NCBI GenBank assembly: GCA_016787065.1
Contig: JAEUVD010000018.1
Coordinates: forward strand, 62,001 to 126,000
Source of the DNA: Chitinophagaceae bacterium
Lineage (GTDB): Bacteria > Bacteroidota > Bacteroidia > Chitinophagales > Chitinophagaceae
Direction: 5' to 3'
DNA: 64,000 nt
Shown: piece by piece, positions 26,887 to 34,174 of the stretch
Layout: every line of letters begins with the position of its first letter
Numbering within the stretch: position 1 is the stretch's first letter
Program-made: the position numbers and the translations under genes
The notes under the pieces: generated by a model
What the model saw: only the letters and a program-made list of their open reading frames with translations
What the model was told of the DNA's origin: nothing
The model's database searches: none

Positions 26887-26928
26887 AATCGAATTAGCAG
26901 TACAAATTTCATAACATTAATTAAAGCT

Positions 26929-27387
26929 ATGCCTCGAATACAATACAGCGTAACCATTAACGCCTCTGCACATAAAGTTTATACTACCATGCTCGGACTA
27001 ACCAATAAAGCAGACTATAACTATTGGACTGCCGCCTTTAATCCTACATCAACTTATGAAGGCAGTTGGCAACAAGGGAGTAAAATTTATTTTGTTGGCA
27101 TGGATGAACAAGGTAAACGCAGAGGTATGGTTTCCGAAATCAAAGAAAATAAAGAAGCCGAATTTGTATCCATTAAACATGTTGGATTTGTTGAAGGGGA
27201 ACAGGAAATAACCACAGGAGAAGAAGTAGAAAAATGGACCGGTGGTTTAGAAAATTATCATTTTCAAGAAGAGCATAATCAAACATTAGTTACTGTTGAT
27301 ATTGACGTGATTGATGAATATCTCGATTACTTTAACGATACCTATCCGAAGGCATTAGCTAAGTTAAAAGAAATTGCAGAAAAATAA
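26929..27387 (+). CDS. SRPBCC/START-fold protein
   Basis: 152 residues from MPRIQYSVTINASAHKVYTTML, the classic first strand and helix of SRPBCC (START/Bet v1-like) proteins. A helix-grip cavity is suggested by WTAAFNPTSTYEGSWQQGSKI and a long C-terminal helix (YFNDTYPKALAKLKEIA). These proteins bind hydrophobic ligands; function unknown. An ATG 126 bases upstream at 26803 is in frame but would place a promoter inside the coding region, and the added residues fit no SRPBCC domain. I therefore take 26929. The gene is convergent with 27401-27808. Confidence 0.82.
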   Translation: MPRIQYSVTINASAHKVYTTMLGLTNKADYNYWTAAFNPTSTYEGSWQQGSKIYFVGMDEQGKRRGMVSEIKENKEAEFVSIKHVGFVEGEQEITTGEEVEKWTGGLENYHFQEEHNQTLVTVDIDVIDEYLDYFNDTYPKALAKLKEIAEK

Positions 27388-27400
27388 TTTTATCAAAAAG

Positions 27401-27808
27401 CTATCCTTTAAAGGAGCGTAAATCGGAAACTTCCATATTAAAGACCTGAGCATATTTTTGTAGTACATTTTCAGACAGGTTTTTAAACACGGAAGCTTTA
27501 CAATGACGTTTTACTTGCCATTGCCATTTACCCACATAAGAAGCCAAAATACCAATATCCATGCGGTTTTTAATCATAAAATATTTAATCGGACTAGCAA
27601 TGCCTTCCCGAATTTCTTGTTTTACTTGTTCCTCTTGTTCGAAAATTTCGCCCCAAGCCTGTTCCAATGCAATATTCTCCGATTCCCATCCGTAGCTATG
27701 TGTTTGCGTGTATTGTCCGTTTTTATCGGTTACATACAACACTTTACGCAACTCCACATCCTTATCATTAAAGTGCTTTTTATCTTGAGGAACGTCATTC
27801 AATTTCAT
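27401..27808 (-). CDS. Conserved-looking hypothetical protein with HTH-like C-terminus
   Basis: 135 residues, no signal peptide. The first half is charged and mixed (KKHFNDKDVELRKVLYVTDKNG; YGWESENIALEQAWGEIFEQEE). The C-terminal 60 residues (SPIKYFMIKNRMDIGILASYVGKWQWQVKRH...VLQKYAQVFNMEVSDL) have the spacing of a Cro/CI-type helix-turn-helix, with the last helices like those of XRE proteins. I do not recognise a named family. It may be a small regulator. It stands alone, 59 bases after the prc gene on the other side and convergent with SRPBCC. Confidence 0.65.
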   Translation of the reverse strand: MKLNDVPQDKKHFNDKDVELRKVLYVTDKNGQYTQTHSYGWESENIALEQAWGEIFEQEEQVKQEIREGIASPIKYFMIKNRMDIGILASYVGKWQWQVKRHCKASVFKNLSENVLQKYAQVFNMEVSDLRSFKG

Positions 27809-27867
27809 GGCAGCGAATTAATGATTACTACTCGTAAGTTAATTTTGAAAAGAAAGAAGAAATGAAT

Positions 27868-30060
27868 CTAGTTCTTACTTGTATTCACACTACTCTTATT
27901 ACCCTTCTCTAAATTAATCCAATCTAAAATCACATTGCTTGCTTCAGCAACATAAGGATCTTTAGATAAATTTTCGAGCCACTCTTTGTTTGTGCGAACT
28001 TTAACCGAGTCTTTCTGAATTTCAGATTTGTCGGCCATTAAATTGCTCACTTCTCCAACCTTTTTATTCTTATTAATATCTTCAATTTTTTTAGAAAGAT
28101 CTTTGGCTTCTTTCAATTGCTGACTATAAACATTTTCGTTCAAAGAGTATTTATTATCATCATTTTGTTTCTTGATCAAGGTAGCATTCTGACGAATTAA
28201 GGTAAAGGCAGTATTACCTCCAACACGCTTCTTACTGTTTTCGATGAGTGTAGCGAAGGTGGCGTCATTCTTAATTGGTTTATAATTCGATTTTGCTATT
28301 TGATCCCAAGGTAATGAGTTTTCATCTTTACGTTCGCCAACATCTAATAACTCATACAAATCCGGTAAGGTAACATCCGGATTCACGCCTTTCAATTGCG
28401 TTGACCCCCCATTGATTCGATAGAATTTTTGCAGTGTTAATTTGATAGAACCGAAAGGCAACAAACTTTGTTCGCCACCATAAAAATCTTCCAAAGGATA
28501 AACACGTTGCACGGTACCTTTCCCAAAGGAGGTTGTACCCAAAACAACGCCGCGCTTATAATCTTGCATGGCTGCAGCTAAAATTTCGGAAGCCGAAGCC
28601 GAACCTTGATTAACCAATATGGTAAGCGGCCCATCGTACAACGATCCTGCGTTTTCATCATTTAAGGTTTGAGCGGGAGCACCTTTAGATTTCACTTGAA
28701 CAATAGGTCCTTTGTCTATAAACATCCCTCCTATTTCTACCACATCTGAAAGCGATCCTCCACCATTACCACGCAAATCAACAATTAAACCAGATACATT
28801 TTCTTTTTTTAACTTCTCAATTTCAATAGCCATATCAACAGCGCAACGACGGCCATTACTTTCATTAAATGACGCATAGAATTCTGGCAATAAAATGTAA
28901 CCAATTTTAGTTTTACCAATATTTATAACAGAAGATTTCGCGAAGGTTGCTTCGGTTTCAACTTTACCACGAATGATAGAAATTACTTCCTGACTTCCAT
29001 CTAAATGTTTAACCGTTAAACGAACCTCCGTTCCTAGTTTTCCTCGGATAATAGAAACAATATCCTCGGTATCCCATCCTGCTATATCCACAGGTTCTTC
29101 TGAACCTTGCGCCACTTTCAAAATAACATCATTCACTTTTAAACGACCTTCTTTCCAACAAGGGCTACCTGTAACAATTTGCTTAATGGTACAATGCGAA
29201 CCATCACTTTGTAACACTGCACCTATACCAATAAAGCTTCCACTCATTTCTTCATCAAAACGCTGTTTGTCTTTTGGAGGAAAAAAATCGGTATGCGGAT
29301 CAACTACATGGCAAATGCTATTCATATACGTAGCAAATCGATCGGTTTCATTTATCTTATTCAAACGCTTGAAGTAATTATCCATGCTCTTCTTCACATT
29401 TTCTCGCGCATCGATTTCCAATTGAGCTAAGGTTTTCTCTTTTTCGCCTTTATCGGTCGTTGTTTTTTGTTGGTCTTTCAACTCAGTTAAGCGAGCAAGT
29501 GTTCTATACTTCATACTCTTGTACCATCGTTGTTTCATTTCTTCTTCGTTGGCACACCAAGATAACTTCTTACCATCTAACTCAATGAATTCATCAGAAT
29601 TGAAAGTAAACGGGTTTTTTAAGGCTTCTGTATAAAAAGCCGAAGCATCCTTCATTCTGCTTTTGATACGTTCGTTTACGAGGTCGAATAAATCTGTTTT
29701 ACCTTCCTTAATATCATCATCAATGCGTGTTTCATATTCTCTAAAAGCATCAATATCTTGTTGCAATAAAAACAGTTTGCCGTAATCGGTCATCTCAAGG
29801 TATTTATCGAACACCTTCTTTGAAAAATCATCATTCAAATCTTTTGGAGAGAAATGCCCTTCAGAAATAACTCGATGAATGGTTTCCTGAATAGCCTGAT
29901 TTTTAGAAATAGCCCGGCCATCATCCTGAACAAAAGGTTCTACCTGAATTTCATCATCCGGCATATAATGCGCCGACTTGTTATCGGCAATCATTTTAAA
30001 GGAAAAGAAAATTCCAATACCTATAAGAAGGATTAACGGGAGGAAGGATTTTTTCGACAT
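27868..30060 (-). CDS. prc: Carboxy-terminal processing (tail-specific) protease Prc
   Basis: 730 residues. An N-terminal anchor or signal (about 7-23) leads to a helical tail-specific-protease N-domain (about 50-260), a PDZ domain (about 275-365) and the S41 peptidase core. The catalytic Ser lies in GSASASE (Ser487/489 region) and the general base is Lys514 in SFGKGTVQ. A DUF3340-like C-terminal region (about 555-700) makes the architecture Prc rather than short CtpA. It acts in the periplasm on non-polar C-termini, with known roles in cell-wall hydrolase turnover. On its strand a TAACTTTA (30086-30093) is one base off the -7 consensus. Confidence 0.94.
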   Translation of the reverse strand: MSKKSFLPLILLIGIGIFFSFKMIADNKSAHYMPDDEIQVEPFVQDDGRAISKNQAIQETIHRVISEGHFSPKDLNDDFSKKVFDKYLEMTDYGKLFLLQQDIDAFREYETRIDDDIKEGKTDLFDLVNERIKSRMKDASAFYTEALKNPFTFNSDEFIELDGKKLSWCANEEEMKQRWYKSMKYRTLARLTELKDQQKTTTDKGEKEKTLAQLEIDARENVKKSMDNYFKRLNKINETDRFATYMNSICHVVDPHTDFFPPKDKQRFDEEMSGSFIGIGAVLQSDGSHCTIKQIVTGSPCWKEGRLKVNDVILKVAQGSEEPVDIAGWDTEDIVSIIRGKLGTEVRLTVKHLDGSQEVISIIRGKVETEATFAKSSVINIGKTKIGYILLPEFYASFNESNGRRCAVDMAIEIEKLKKENVSGLIVDLRGNGGGSLSDVVEIGGMFIDKGPIVQVKSKGAPAQTLNDENAGSLYDGPLTILVNQGSASASEILAAAMQDYKRGVVLGTTSFGKGTVQRVYPLEDFYGGEQSLLPFGSIKLTLQKFYRINGGSTQLKGVNPDVTLPDLYELLDVGERKDENSLPWDQIAKSNYKPIKNDATFATLIENSKKRVGGNTAFTLIRQNATLIKKQNDDNKYSLNENVYSQQLKEAKDLSKKIEDINKNKKVGEVSNLMADKSEIQKDSVKVRTNKEWLENLSKDPYVAEASNVILDWINLEKGNKSSVNTSKN

Positions 30061-30098
30061 AATTTCGTTCTGAATAAAAGTGGCGTAAAGTTAACGGC

Positions 30099-30127
30099 TT
30101 GACGGTTAATAAATAGATAATTATACT
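30099..30127 (+). promoter_or_regulatory. E. coli-like TTGACG-N17-TATACT upstream of queG
   Basis: TTGACG (30099-30104) and TATACT (30122-30127) with a 17-base spacer lie 15 bases before the queG ATG. This is the ordinary sigma-70 layout, not the Bacteroidota TTG/TAnnTTTG layout; no TAnnTTTG is seen here. It may be a coincidence in AT-rich DNA. Confidence 0.25.
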
Positions 30128-30142
30128 ATAAATTGCCGGGAG

Positions 30143-31084
30143 ATGATGAACGGTCAATGGACTCGATGGATAGAACTTGAAGCCCTTAAATTAGGCTTTG
30201 ATGCCGTAGGTTTTGCCAGAGCGGAACGACTTGTTGACGACGAAATACGTCTCACTCAGTGGTTGAAGCAAGACTATCATGGCAACATGCGATACATGGA
30301 AAATCATTTTGATAAGCGTTTAGACCCCCGTCTGTTAGTGGAAGATGCTCAAACCGTTATAACGTTTATTAAGAACTATTATCCTGAACAACTTCACTTC
30401 CAAAGTGACTACAAAATTTCGTGTTATGCTTATGGGCAAGACTATCACGATGTTATACGAAATCAGCTGCAACAGCTAATCGCTTCTATGCAATCAGAAA
30501 TTGGCAACATTCAAGCACGTGGTTTTGTGGATAGTGCCCCGGTATTAGAACGAAGCTGGGCAGTTCGAAGCGGACTCGGTTGGGTTGGCAAAAATGGGAA
30601 TCTCATTTCAAAAAGGAAAGGCTCCTTTTTTTTCATCGCTACCTTAATCACCGATTTGGCTTTGGATTACACCAACAATCCGGTGGCCGATTTTTGTGGT
30701 ACGTGCACAAAATGCATCGATGCTTGTCCTACCGATGCCATTCTTCCAAACCGAACTATCAACGGATCGCATTGCATTTCCTATTATACGATAGAATTGA
30801 AAGATGCCCTACTGGAAACCAACAAATCCTGGGATAACTGGATTTTTGGCTGCGACATTTGCCAGGAGGTTTGTCCTTGGAACCGATTTTCAACCCCTCA
30901 TCAAGAAGATTCCTTTAAACCCCTATCCGAACTCGTTCAATTTTCCAACAAGGACTGGGAAGAACTTGATGAAGCGACGTTCAAACAAGTTTTTTCTAAA
31001 TCGCCGATTAAGCGAAGCAAATTCAGTGGTTTAAGTCGAAACATAGCCTTCATAAAAAACCAATCTGATAAATTGAAGGGTTAA
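30143..31084 (+). CDS. queG: Epoxyqueuosine reductase QueG
   Basis: 313 residues. It reduces epoxyqueuosine to queuosine in tRNA, the last step of queuosine synthesis, using cobalamin and two 4Fe-4S clusters. The cluster motifs are [15 protein letters not shown] (about 193-207) and [12 protein letters not shown] (about 240-251), each with three Cys in CX2CX2-3C plus one further Cys-Pro. The N-terminal part ([35 protein letters not shown]) is family-typical. It starts divergently from prc. Two ATGs occur back to back (30143, 30146); either could serve. The rocD gene follows 38 bases later with its own -7 box. Confidence 0.95.
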   Translation: MMNGQWTRWIELEALKLGFDAVGFARAERLVDDEIRLTQWLKQDYHGNMRYMENHFDKRLDPRLLVEDAQTVITFIKNYYPEQLHFQSDYKISCYAYGQDYHDVIRNQLQQLIASMQSEIGNIQARGFVDSAPVLERSWAVRSGLGWVGKNGNLISKRKGSFFFIATLITDLALDYTNNPVADFCGTCTKCIDACPTDAILPNRTINGSHCISYYTIELKDALLETNKSWDNWIFGCDICQEVCPWNRFSTPHQEDSFKPLSELVQFSNKDWEELDEATFKQVFSKSPIKRSKFSGLSRNIAFIKNQSDKLKG

Positions 31085-31110
31085 TATCACCGGCAAATTC
31101 AGATAAAAAT

Positions 31111-31118
31111 TACCTTTG
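31111..31118 (+). promoter_or_regulatory. -7 box TACCTTTG for rocD
   Basis: Exact TAnnTTTG ending four bases before the ATG at 31123. This is the same spacing as in the DinB-like gene (33593/33598) and the DUF255 gene (63403/63398). Either the mRNA is leaderless at 31123, or the ATG at 31132 is used. Confidence 0.5.
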
Positions 31119-31122
31119 TCGG

Positions 31123-32358
31123 ATGCAAGTCATGGATACTACCCTCACCCAACAACTTATTGATCGTGAAGAACAATTCAATGCTCATAATTATCATCCG
31201 ATTCCGGTTGTTTTAGATCGTGGTGAAGGGCCTTATGTTTGGGATGTAGAAGGGAAACGTTATTACGATTTTCTAAGTGGCTACTCCGCGGTAAACCAAG
31301 GGCATTGTCATCCAAAAATAATTCAAGCGCTTGTTCAACAGAGTTCAAAACTCACGCTCACGTCACGCGCCTTCCATTCGAGTTTATTGGGTGAATATGC
31401 TGAATACATTACAGGTTTTTTTGGATACGATAAAGTACTTCCAATGAATACCGGCGTGGAAGCAGTTGAAACTGCCCTGAAGCTGGCCCGTAAATGGGGC
31501 TATGAGCGCAAAGGCATTCCAGAAGGTTCGGCAAAAATTATTGTTTGTGAAGGAAATTTTCATGGTAGAACCTTGAATGTAATTTCTTTCAGTACCGACC
31601 CCTCGTCACGTAACGGTTTTGGGCCGTTTATGTCTGGCTATATTACCATACCTTATAACAACACAACGGCATTAAAAGAGGCGCTTAATGACCCAACAGT
31701 TTGTGGTTTTTTAATGGAGCCGATTCAAGGTGAGGCTGGTGTAGTTGTTCCAGATGAAGGCGTTTTGTCAACCTGCTATCAATTGTGTAAAGAGGCCGGT
31801 GTTTTATTTATTGCCGACGAAATTCAAACAGGACTTGCCCGTACAGGTAAAATGCTTGCTTGCGATCATGAAGGAGTTAAACCGGATATACTTGTTTTAG
31901 GAAAAGCGTTAAGCGGAGGTGTTTTACCAATAAGTGCGGTGTTATGTAACGACGACATAATGTTATGCATTAAACCTGGAGAACATGGTTCAACCTACGG
32001 CGGTAACCCCTTGGCTTGTGCTGTGGCTATCGCTGCACTTCAAGTTTTAAAAGACGAAAATTTAGCAGAACGTTCCGAAGAGTTAGGCTTGTATTTCAGA
32101 CAAAAATTAGCGCATCTGAATAGTAAATACATTCGAACTATTCGCGGTAAAGGCCTTTTAAATGCCATCATTATTCAGCATAAAAATCCTGAAGCAGCCT
32201 GGGATCTTTGTTTAGAATTAATGCGAAACGGCTTACTGGCTAAACCTACGCATGGCGATAAAATTAGATTAGCTCCGCCATTGGTAATATCAAAAGAAGA
32301 ACTTGATGATTGCATTCAAATTATAGAAAACAGTTTGTCTGTTTTGGATAACCTCTAG
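31123..32358 (+). CDS. rocD: Ornithine--oxo-acid aminotransferase
   Basis: 411 residues, class-III PLP aminotransferase. RocD features: [55 protein letters not shown] and the PLP lysine in LGKALSGG (about 265). It converts ornithine and 2-oxoglutarate to glutamate semialdehyde and glutamate. The start is either ATG 31123 or ATG 31132 (MDTTLTQQ). A -7 box just four bases before 31123 means transcription begins at or just inside this codon. It is probably a single-gene unit, downstream of queG. Confidence 0.95.
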   Translation: MQVMDTTLTQQLIDREEQFNAHNYHPIPVVLDRGEGPYVWDVEGKRYYDFLSGYSAVNQGHCHPKIIQALVQQSSKLTLTSRAFHSSLLGEYAEYITGFFGYDKVLPMNTGVEAVETALKLARKWGYERKGIPEGSAKIIVCEGNFHGRTLNVISFSTDPSSRNGFGPFMSGYITIPYNNTTALKEALNDPTVCGFLMEPIQGEAGVVVPDEGVLSTCYQLCKEAGVLFIADEIQTGLARTGKMLACDHEGVKPDILVLGKALSGGVLPISAVLCNDDIMLCIKPGEHGSTYGGNPLACAVAIAALQVLKDENLAERSEELGLYFRQKLAHLNSKYIRTIRGKGLLNAIIIQHKNPEAAWDLCLELMRNGLLAKPTHGDKIRLAPPLVISKEELDDCIQIIENSLSVLDNL

Positions 32359-32431
32359 GAAGCAGCGTTCTATTTTAGAAAATTACGATATTCTATACAA
32401 AATAATTTTTTTAGGTATATCAGAAAGTCGT

Positions 32432-32439
32432 TACTTTTG
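32432..32439 (+). promoter_or_regulatory. -7 box TACTTTTG for small lipoprotein
   Basis: Exact TAnnTTTG, 15 bases before the ATG at 32455. It overlaps an in-frame TTG at 32437, which shows that this TTG is not the start. Confidence 0.5.
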
Positions 32440-32454
32440 ATTAAACCTACAAAA

Positions 32455-32697
32455 ATGAAAAGTCTATTCCCCCTAACCCTCATGGTGTTATTATTAGCAT
32501 CATGCGGAAAAATCAAAACGTACACCTGCGAATGTAAATATACTGCTACACCGGGTGTTCCAAACATCAAAGACATAACCGAAACCACTACAGTAAAAGG
32601 TCGAAGTTTTGCACGCGCATCATCAGATTGTCAGATTGAAAACGAGTACAAATATCAGAATGTTTATTACTCCAAAGGCGTTTGTACGCTGAAGTAA
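32455..32697 (+). CDS. Small lipoprotein, unknown function
   Basis: 80 residues. A lipoprotein signal with lipobox LLASC (Cys at about 17) is followed by a compact domain with four further Cys (TYTCECKYTA, SSDCQIE, KGVCTLK), possibly two disulfides. The remaining sequence is polar and has no recognised family. ATG 32455 is preferred because the signal peptide begins there and the promoter lies directly upstream. A bidirectional terminator follows at 32727. Confidence 0.75.
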   Translation: MKSLFPLTLMVLLLASCGKIKTYTCECKYTATPGVPNIKDITETTTVKGRSFARASSDCQIENEYKYQNVYYSKGVCTLK

Positions 32698-32726
32698 TTT
32701 TACCTATGGCTCGGTAAGAAAATGCA

Positions 32727-32751
32727 AAAAGCCCCTCAAATAGGGGCTTCG
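32727..32751. terminator. Bidirectional terminator between lipoprotein and peroxiredoxin genes
   Basis: Stem AAGCCCCT / AGGGGCTT (32729-32736, 32742-32749) with loop CAAAT. On the minus strand the stem is followed by a T-run, so it terminates the peroxiredoxin mRNA; it can also stop the lipoprotein mRNA. Confidence 0.75.
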
Positions 32752-32773
32752 CTTGTTTATTTCTTTAAGCAAC

Positions 32774-33400
32774 TTAGTTCATGGATAAGTAAACTGCAAC
32801 ACTGGCGTGATCAGCTTTCATACCTGATTTTCCTTTCACCCAATTGGCAGGACAAACTTCCCCATTTTCTTCATTAAATTGTAACGCATCTACTACACGT
32901 AAAGCTTCATCCACATTTCTTCCTAACGGTAAATCATTTACCAATTGATGACGAACAACGCCTTCCCGATCAATTAAAAATAGTGCACGATAGGCAATGA
33001 GTTCACCCTCTGCTTCTAGCATACCATCATTATAACCCCAATTACCAACTAAAACATCGTAGTTATGACTAATGGTTTTATTCGTATCGGCTAAAATCGG
33101 ATAAGTGATTCCTTGAATACCGCCACGTTCTTTTGGCATTTGAAGCCATCCCCAATGCGATTGTTCGGTATCGGTTGAAACCGCTAAAACCTCACAGTTA
33201 CGACTTTTAAATTCTTCCAATTTTTCTTGGAAGGCATGTAATTCCGTCGGACAAACGAAAGTAAAATCCTTCGGATAAAAGAAAAGAACAACATACTTCC
33301 CTTTAAATTGTTCGAGTGTAAAATGATCCACAATTTCATTTCCATTAATTACGGCGGAAACATCAAATCCCGGTGCTTTTTTACCTACTAATACTGACAT
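32774..33400 (-). CDS. 2-Cys peroxiredoxin, AhpC/Prx1 type
   Basis: 208 residues. Peroxidatic Cys50 lies in FTFVCPTE, resolving Cys183 in GEVCPANW, and the typical SHWGWLQMPKERGGI and LIDREGVVRH segments are present. It reduces H2O2, organic peroxides and peroxynitrite using thioredoxin or AhpF. The promoter at 33418-33448 is one of the best in the window. A terminator follows the gene. No ahpF is adjacent. Confidence 0.95.
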   Translation of the reverse strand: MSVLVGKKAPGFDVSAVINGNEIVDHFTLEQFKGKYVVLFFYPKDFTFVCPTELHAFQEKLEEFKSRNCEVLAVSTDTEQSHWGWLQMPKERGGIQGITYPILADTNKTISHNYDVLVGNWGYNDGMLEAEGELIAYRALFLIDREGVVRHQLVNDLPLGRNVDEALRVVDALQFNEENGEVCPANWVKGKSGMKADHASVAVYLSMN

Positions 33401-33417
33401 TGTAATAAAATTTTGCG

Positions 33418-33448
33418 CAAAGGTAGAAGAAACAGGAGGTAAGAAACA
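33418..33448 (-). promoter_or_regulatory. Promoter TTG-N20-TACCTTTG for peroxiredoxin
   Basis: On the minus strand, TTG (33448-33446) and the exact -7 box TACCTTTG (33425-33418) are 20 bases apart. The leader to the ATG at 33400 is 17 bases. Confidence 0.7.
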
Positions 33449-33545
33449 AGATAAAAATCATACTATTTTGAAATTGTTGAAGTAAAGAAATTAATCAAGA
33501 TGTTTTTTTGCTTTTTGCACGCTTATTTTCCATAAAAGCACGGCC

Positions 33546-33593
33546 TTATCCGGATAAAATTGTATGCTTCTTTTTAATCTATTGCTATCTTTG
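33546..33593 (+). promoter_or_regulatory. Promoter of DinB-like gene with adjacent 12-bp palindrome
   Basis: TTATCCGGATAA (33546-33557) is a perfect palindrome immediately before a TTG (33560-33562). An exact -7 box TATCTTTG (33586-33593) follows after 23 bases and ends four bases before the ATG at 33598. The palindrome is a possible operator. Confidence 0.5.
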
Positions 33594-33597
33594 GTTG

Positions 33598-34092
33598 ATG
33601 TCGTTACAAACTCTTATTCAACAATATGCCTCATTTAATTTATGGGCTAATCAAAAAATTGTTCATCGTTTACAACAAGAATCAGAAGAACTCTGGTACA
33701 TGGAAACACCTTCGAGTTTCCCCAGTATTGATTTTACCTTACAGCATATTCTTCGCACCGAACGTTTTTGGTATTTGTTCATAAGTGATCAAAGTATTGA
33801 AGGATTTGACTGGTCAGTTAAGGATTATCTTGGCGAGCAAATACAACAAGAACTGCTGCAACAATCTTCCCTGTTGAAAGAATATGCATTACAGGTTAGT
33901 GAACAAGATTTGGGAGCAATGCTTGAACTCAACATGCCATGGTCGAAAAATAAAAAGGCCAGATGGGAATACTTCCTTCATGTTATAAATCATGGTACCT
34001 ATCATCGAGGCCAACTTATCACACAACTTCGAATGCTAGGAATTACAGAAAATATACCCGCTACCGATTATAACTTTTATAGAAGCGAATAA
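33598..34092 (+). CDS. DinB-family protein
   Basis: 164 residues, four-helix DinB/YfiT fold. Metal-binding histidines are in LQHILRTER (about 49) and in HVINHGTYHRGQ (about 126-137), the family's three-His arrangement. DinB-like proteins include bacillithiol- or mycothiol-dependent transferases; the thiol used is not known here. The ATG at 33598 (MSLQTLIQQY) is chosen because the promoter lies directly before it and overlaps the possible in-frame extension to 33508. A second DinB-related gene occurs at 47439. Confidence 0.85.
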   Translation: MSLQTLIQQYASFNLWANQKIVHRLQQESEELWYMETPSSFPSIDFTLQHILRTERFWYLFISDQSIEGFDWSVKDYLGEQIQQELLQQSSLLKEYALQVSEQDLGAMLELNMPWSKNKKARWEYFLHVINHGTYHRGQLITQLRMLGITENIPATDYNFYRSE

Positions 34093-34129
34093 GCTTTTCA
34101 GATTGTAAACAATATCAAATGCATAAAAA

Positions 34130-34153
34130 AAGGGCTATGTTGCCATAACCCTT
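34130..34153. terminator. Terminator of the M36 peptidase gene
   Basis: Stem AAGGGCTATG (34130-34139) / CATAACCCTT (34144-34153), a G-U pair in the middle, and a T-run after the stem on the minus strand. It lies 21 bases after the M36 stop and may serve the DinB-like gene as well. Confidence 0.75.
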
Positions 34154-34174
34154 CACTTTATTTTAAAAAAAGAA

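Noticed and set aside
26803..26928. In-frame N-terminal extension of the SRPBCC gene
   Set aside because: The TACATTTG promoter lies inside it and the extra residues do not fit the SRPBCC fold.
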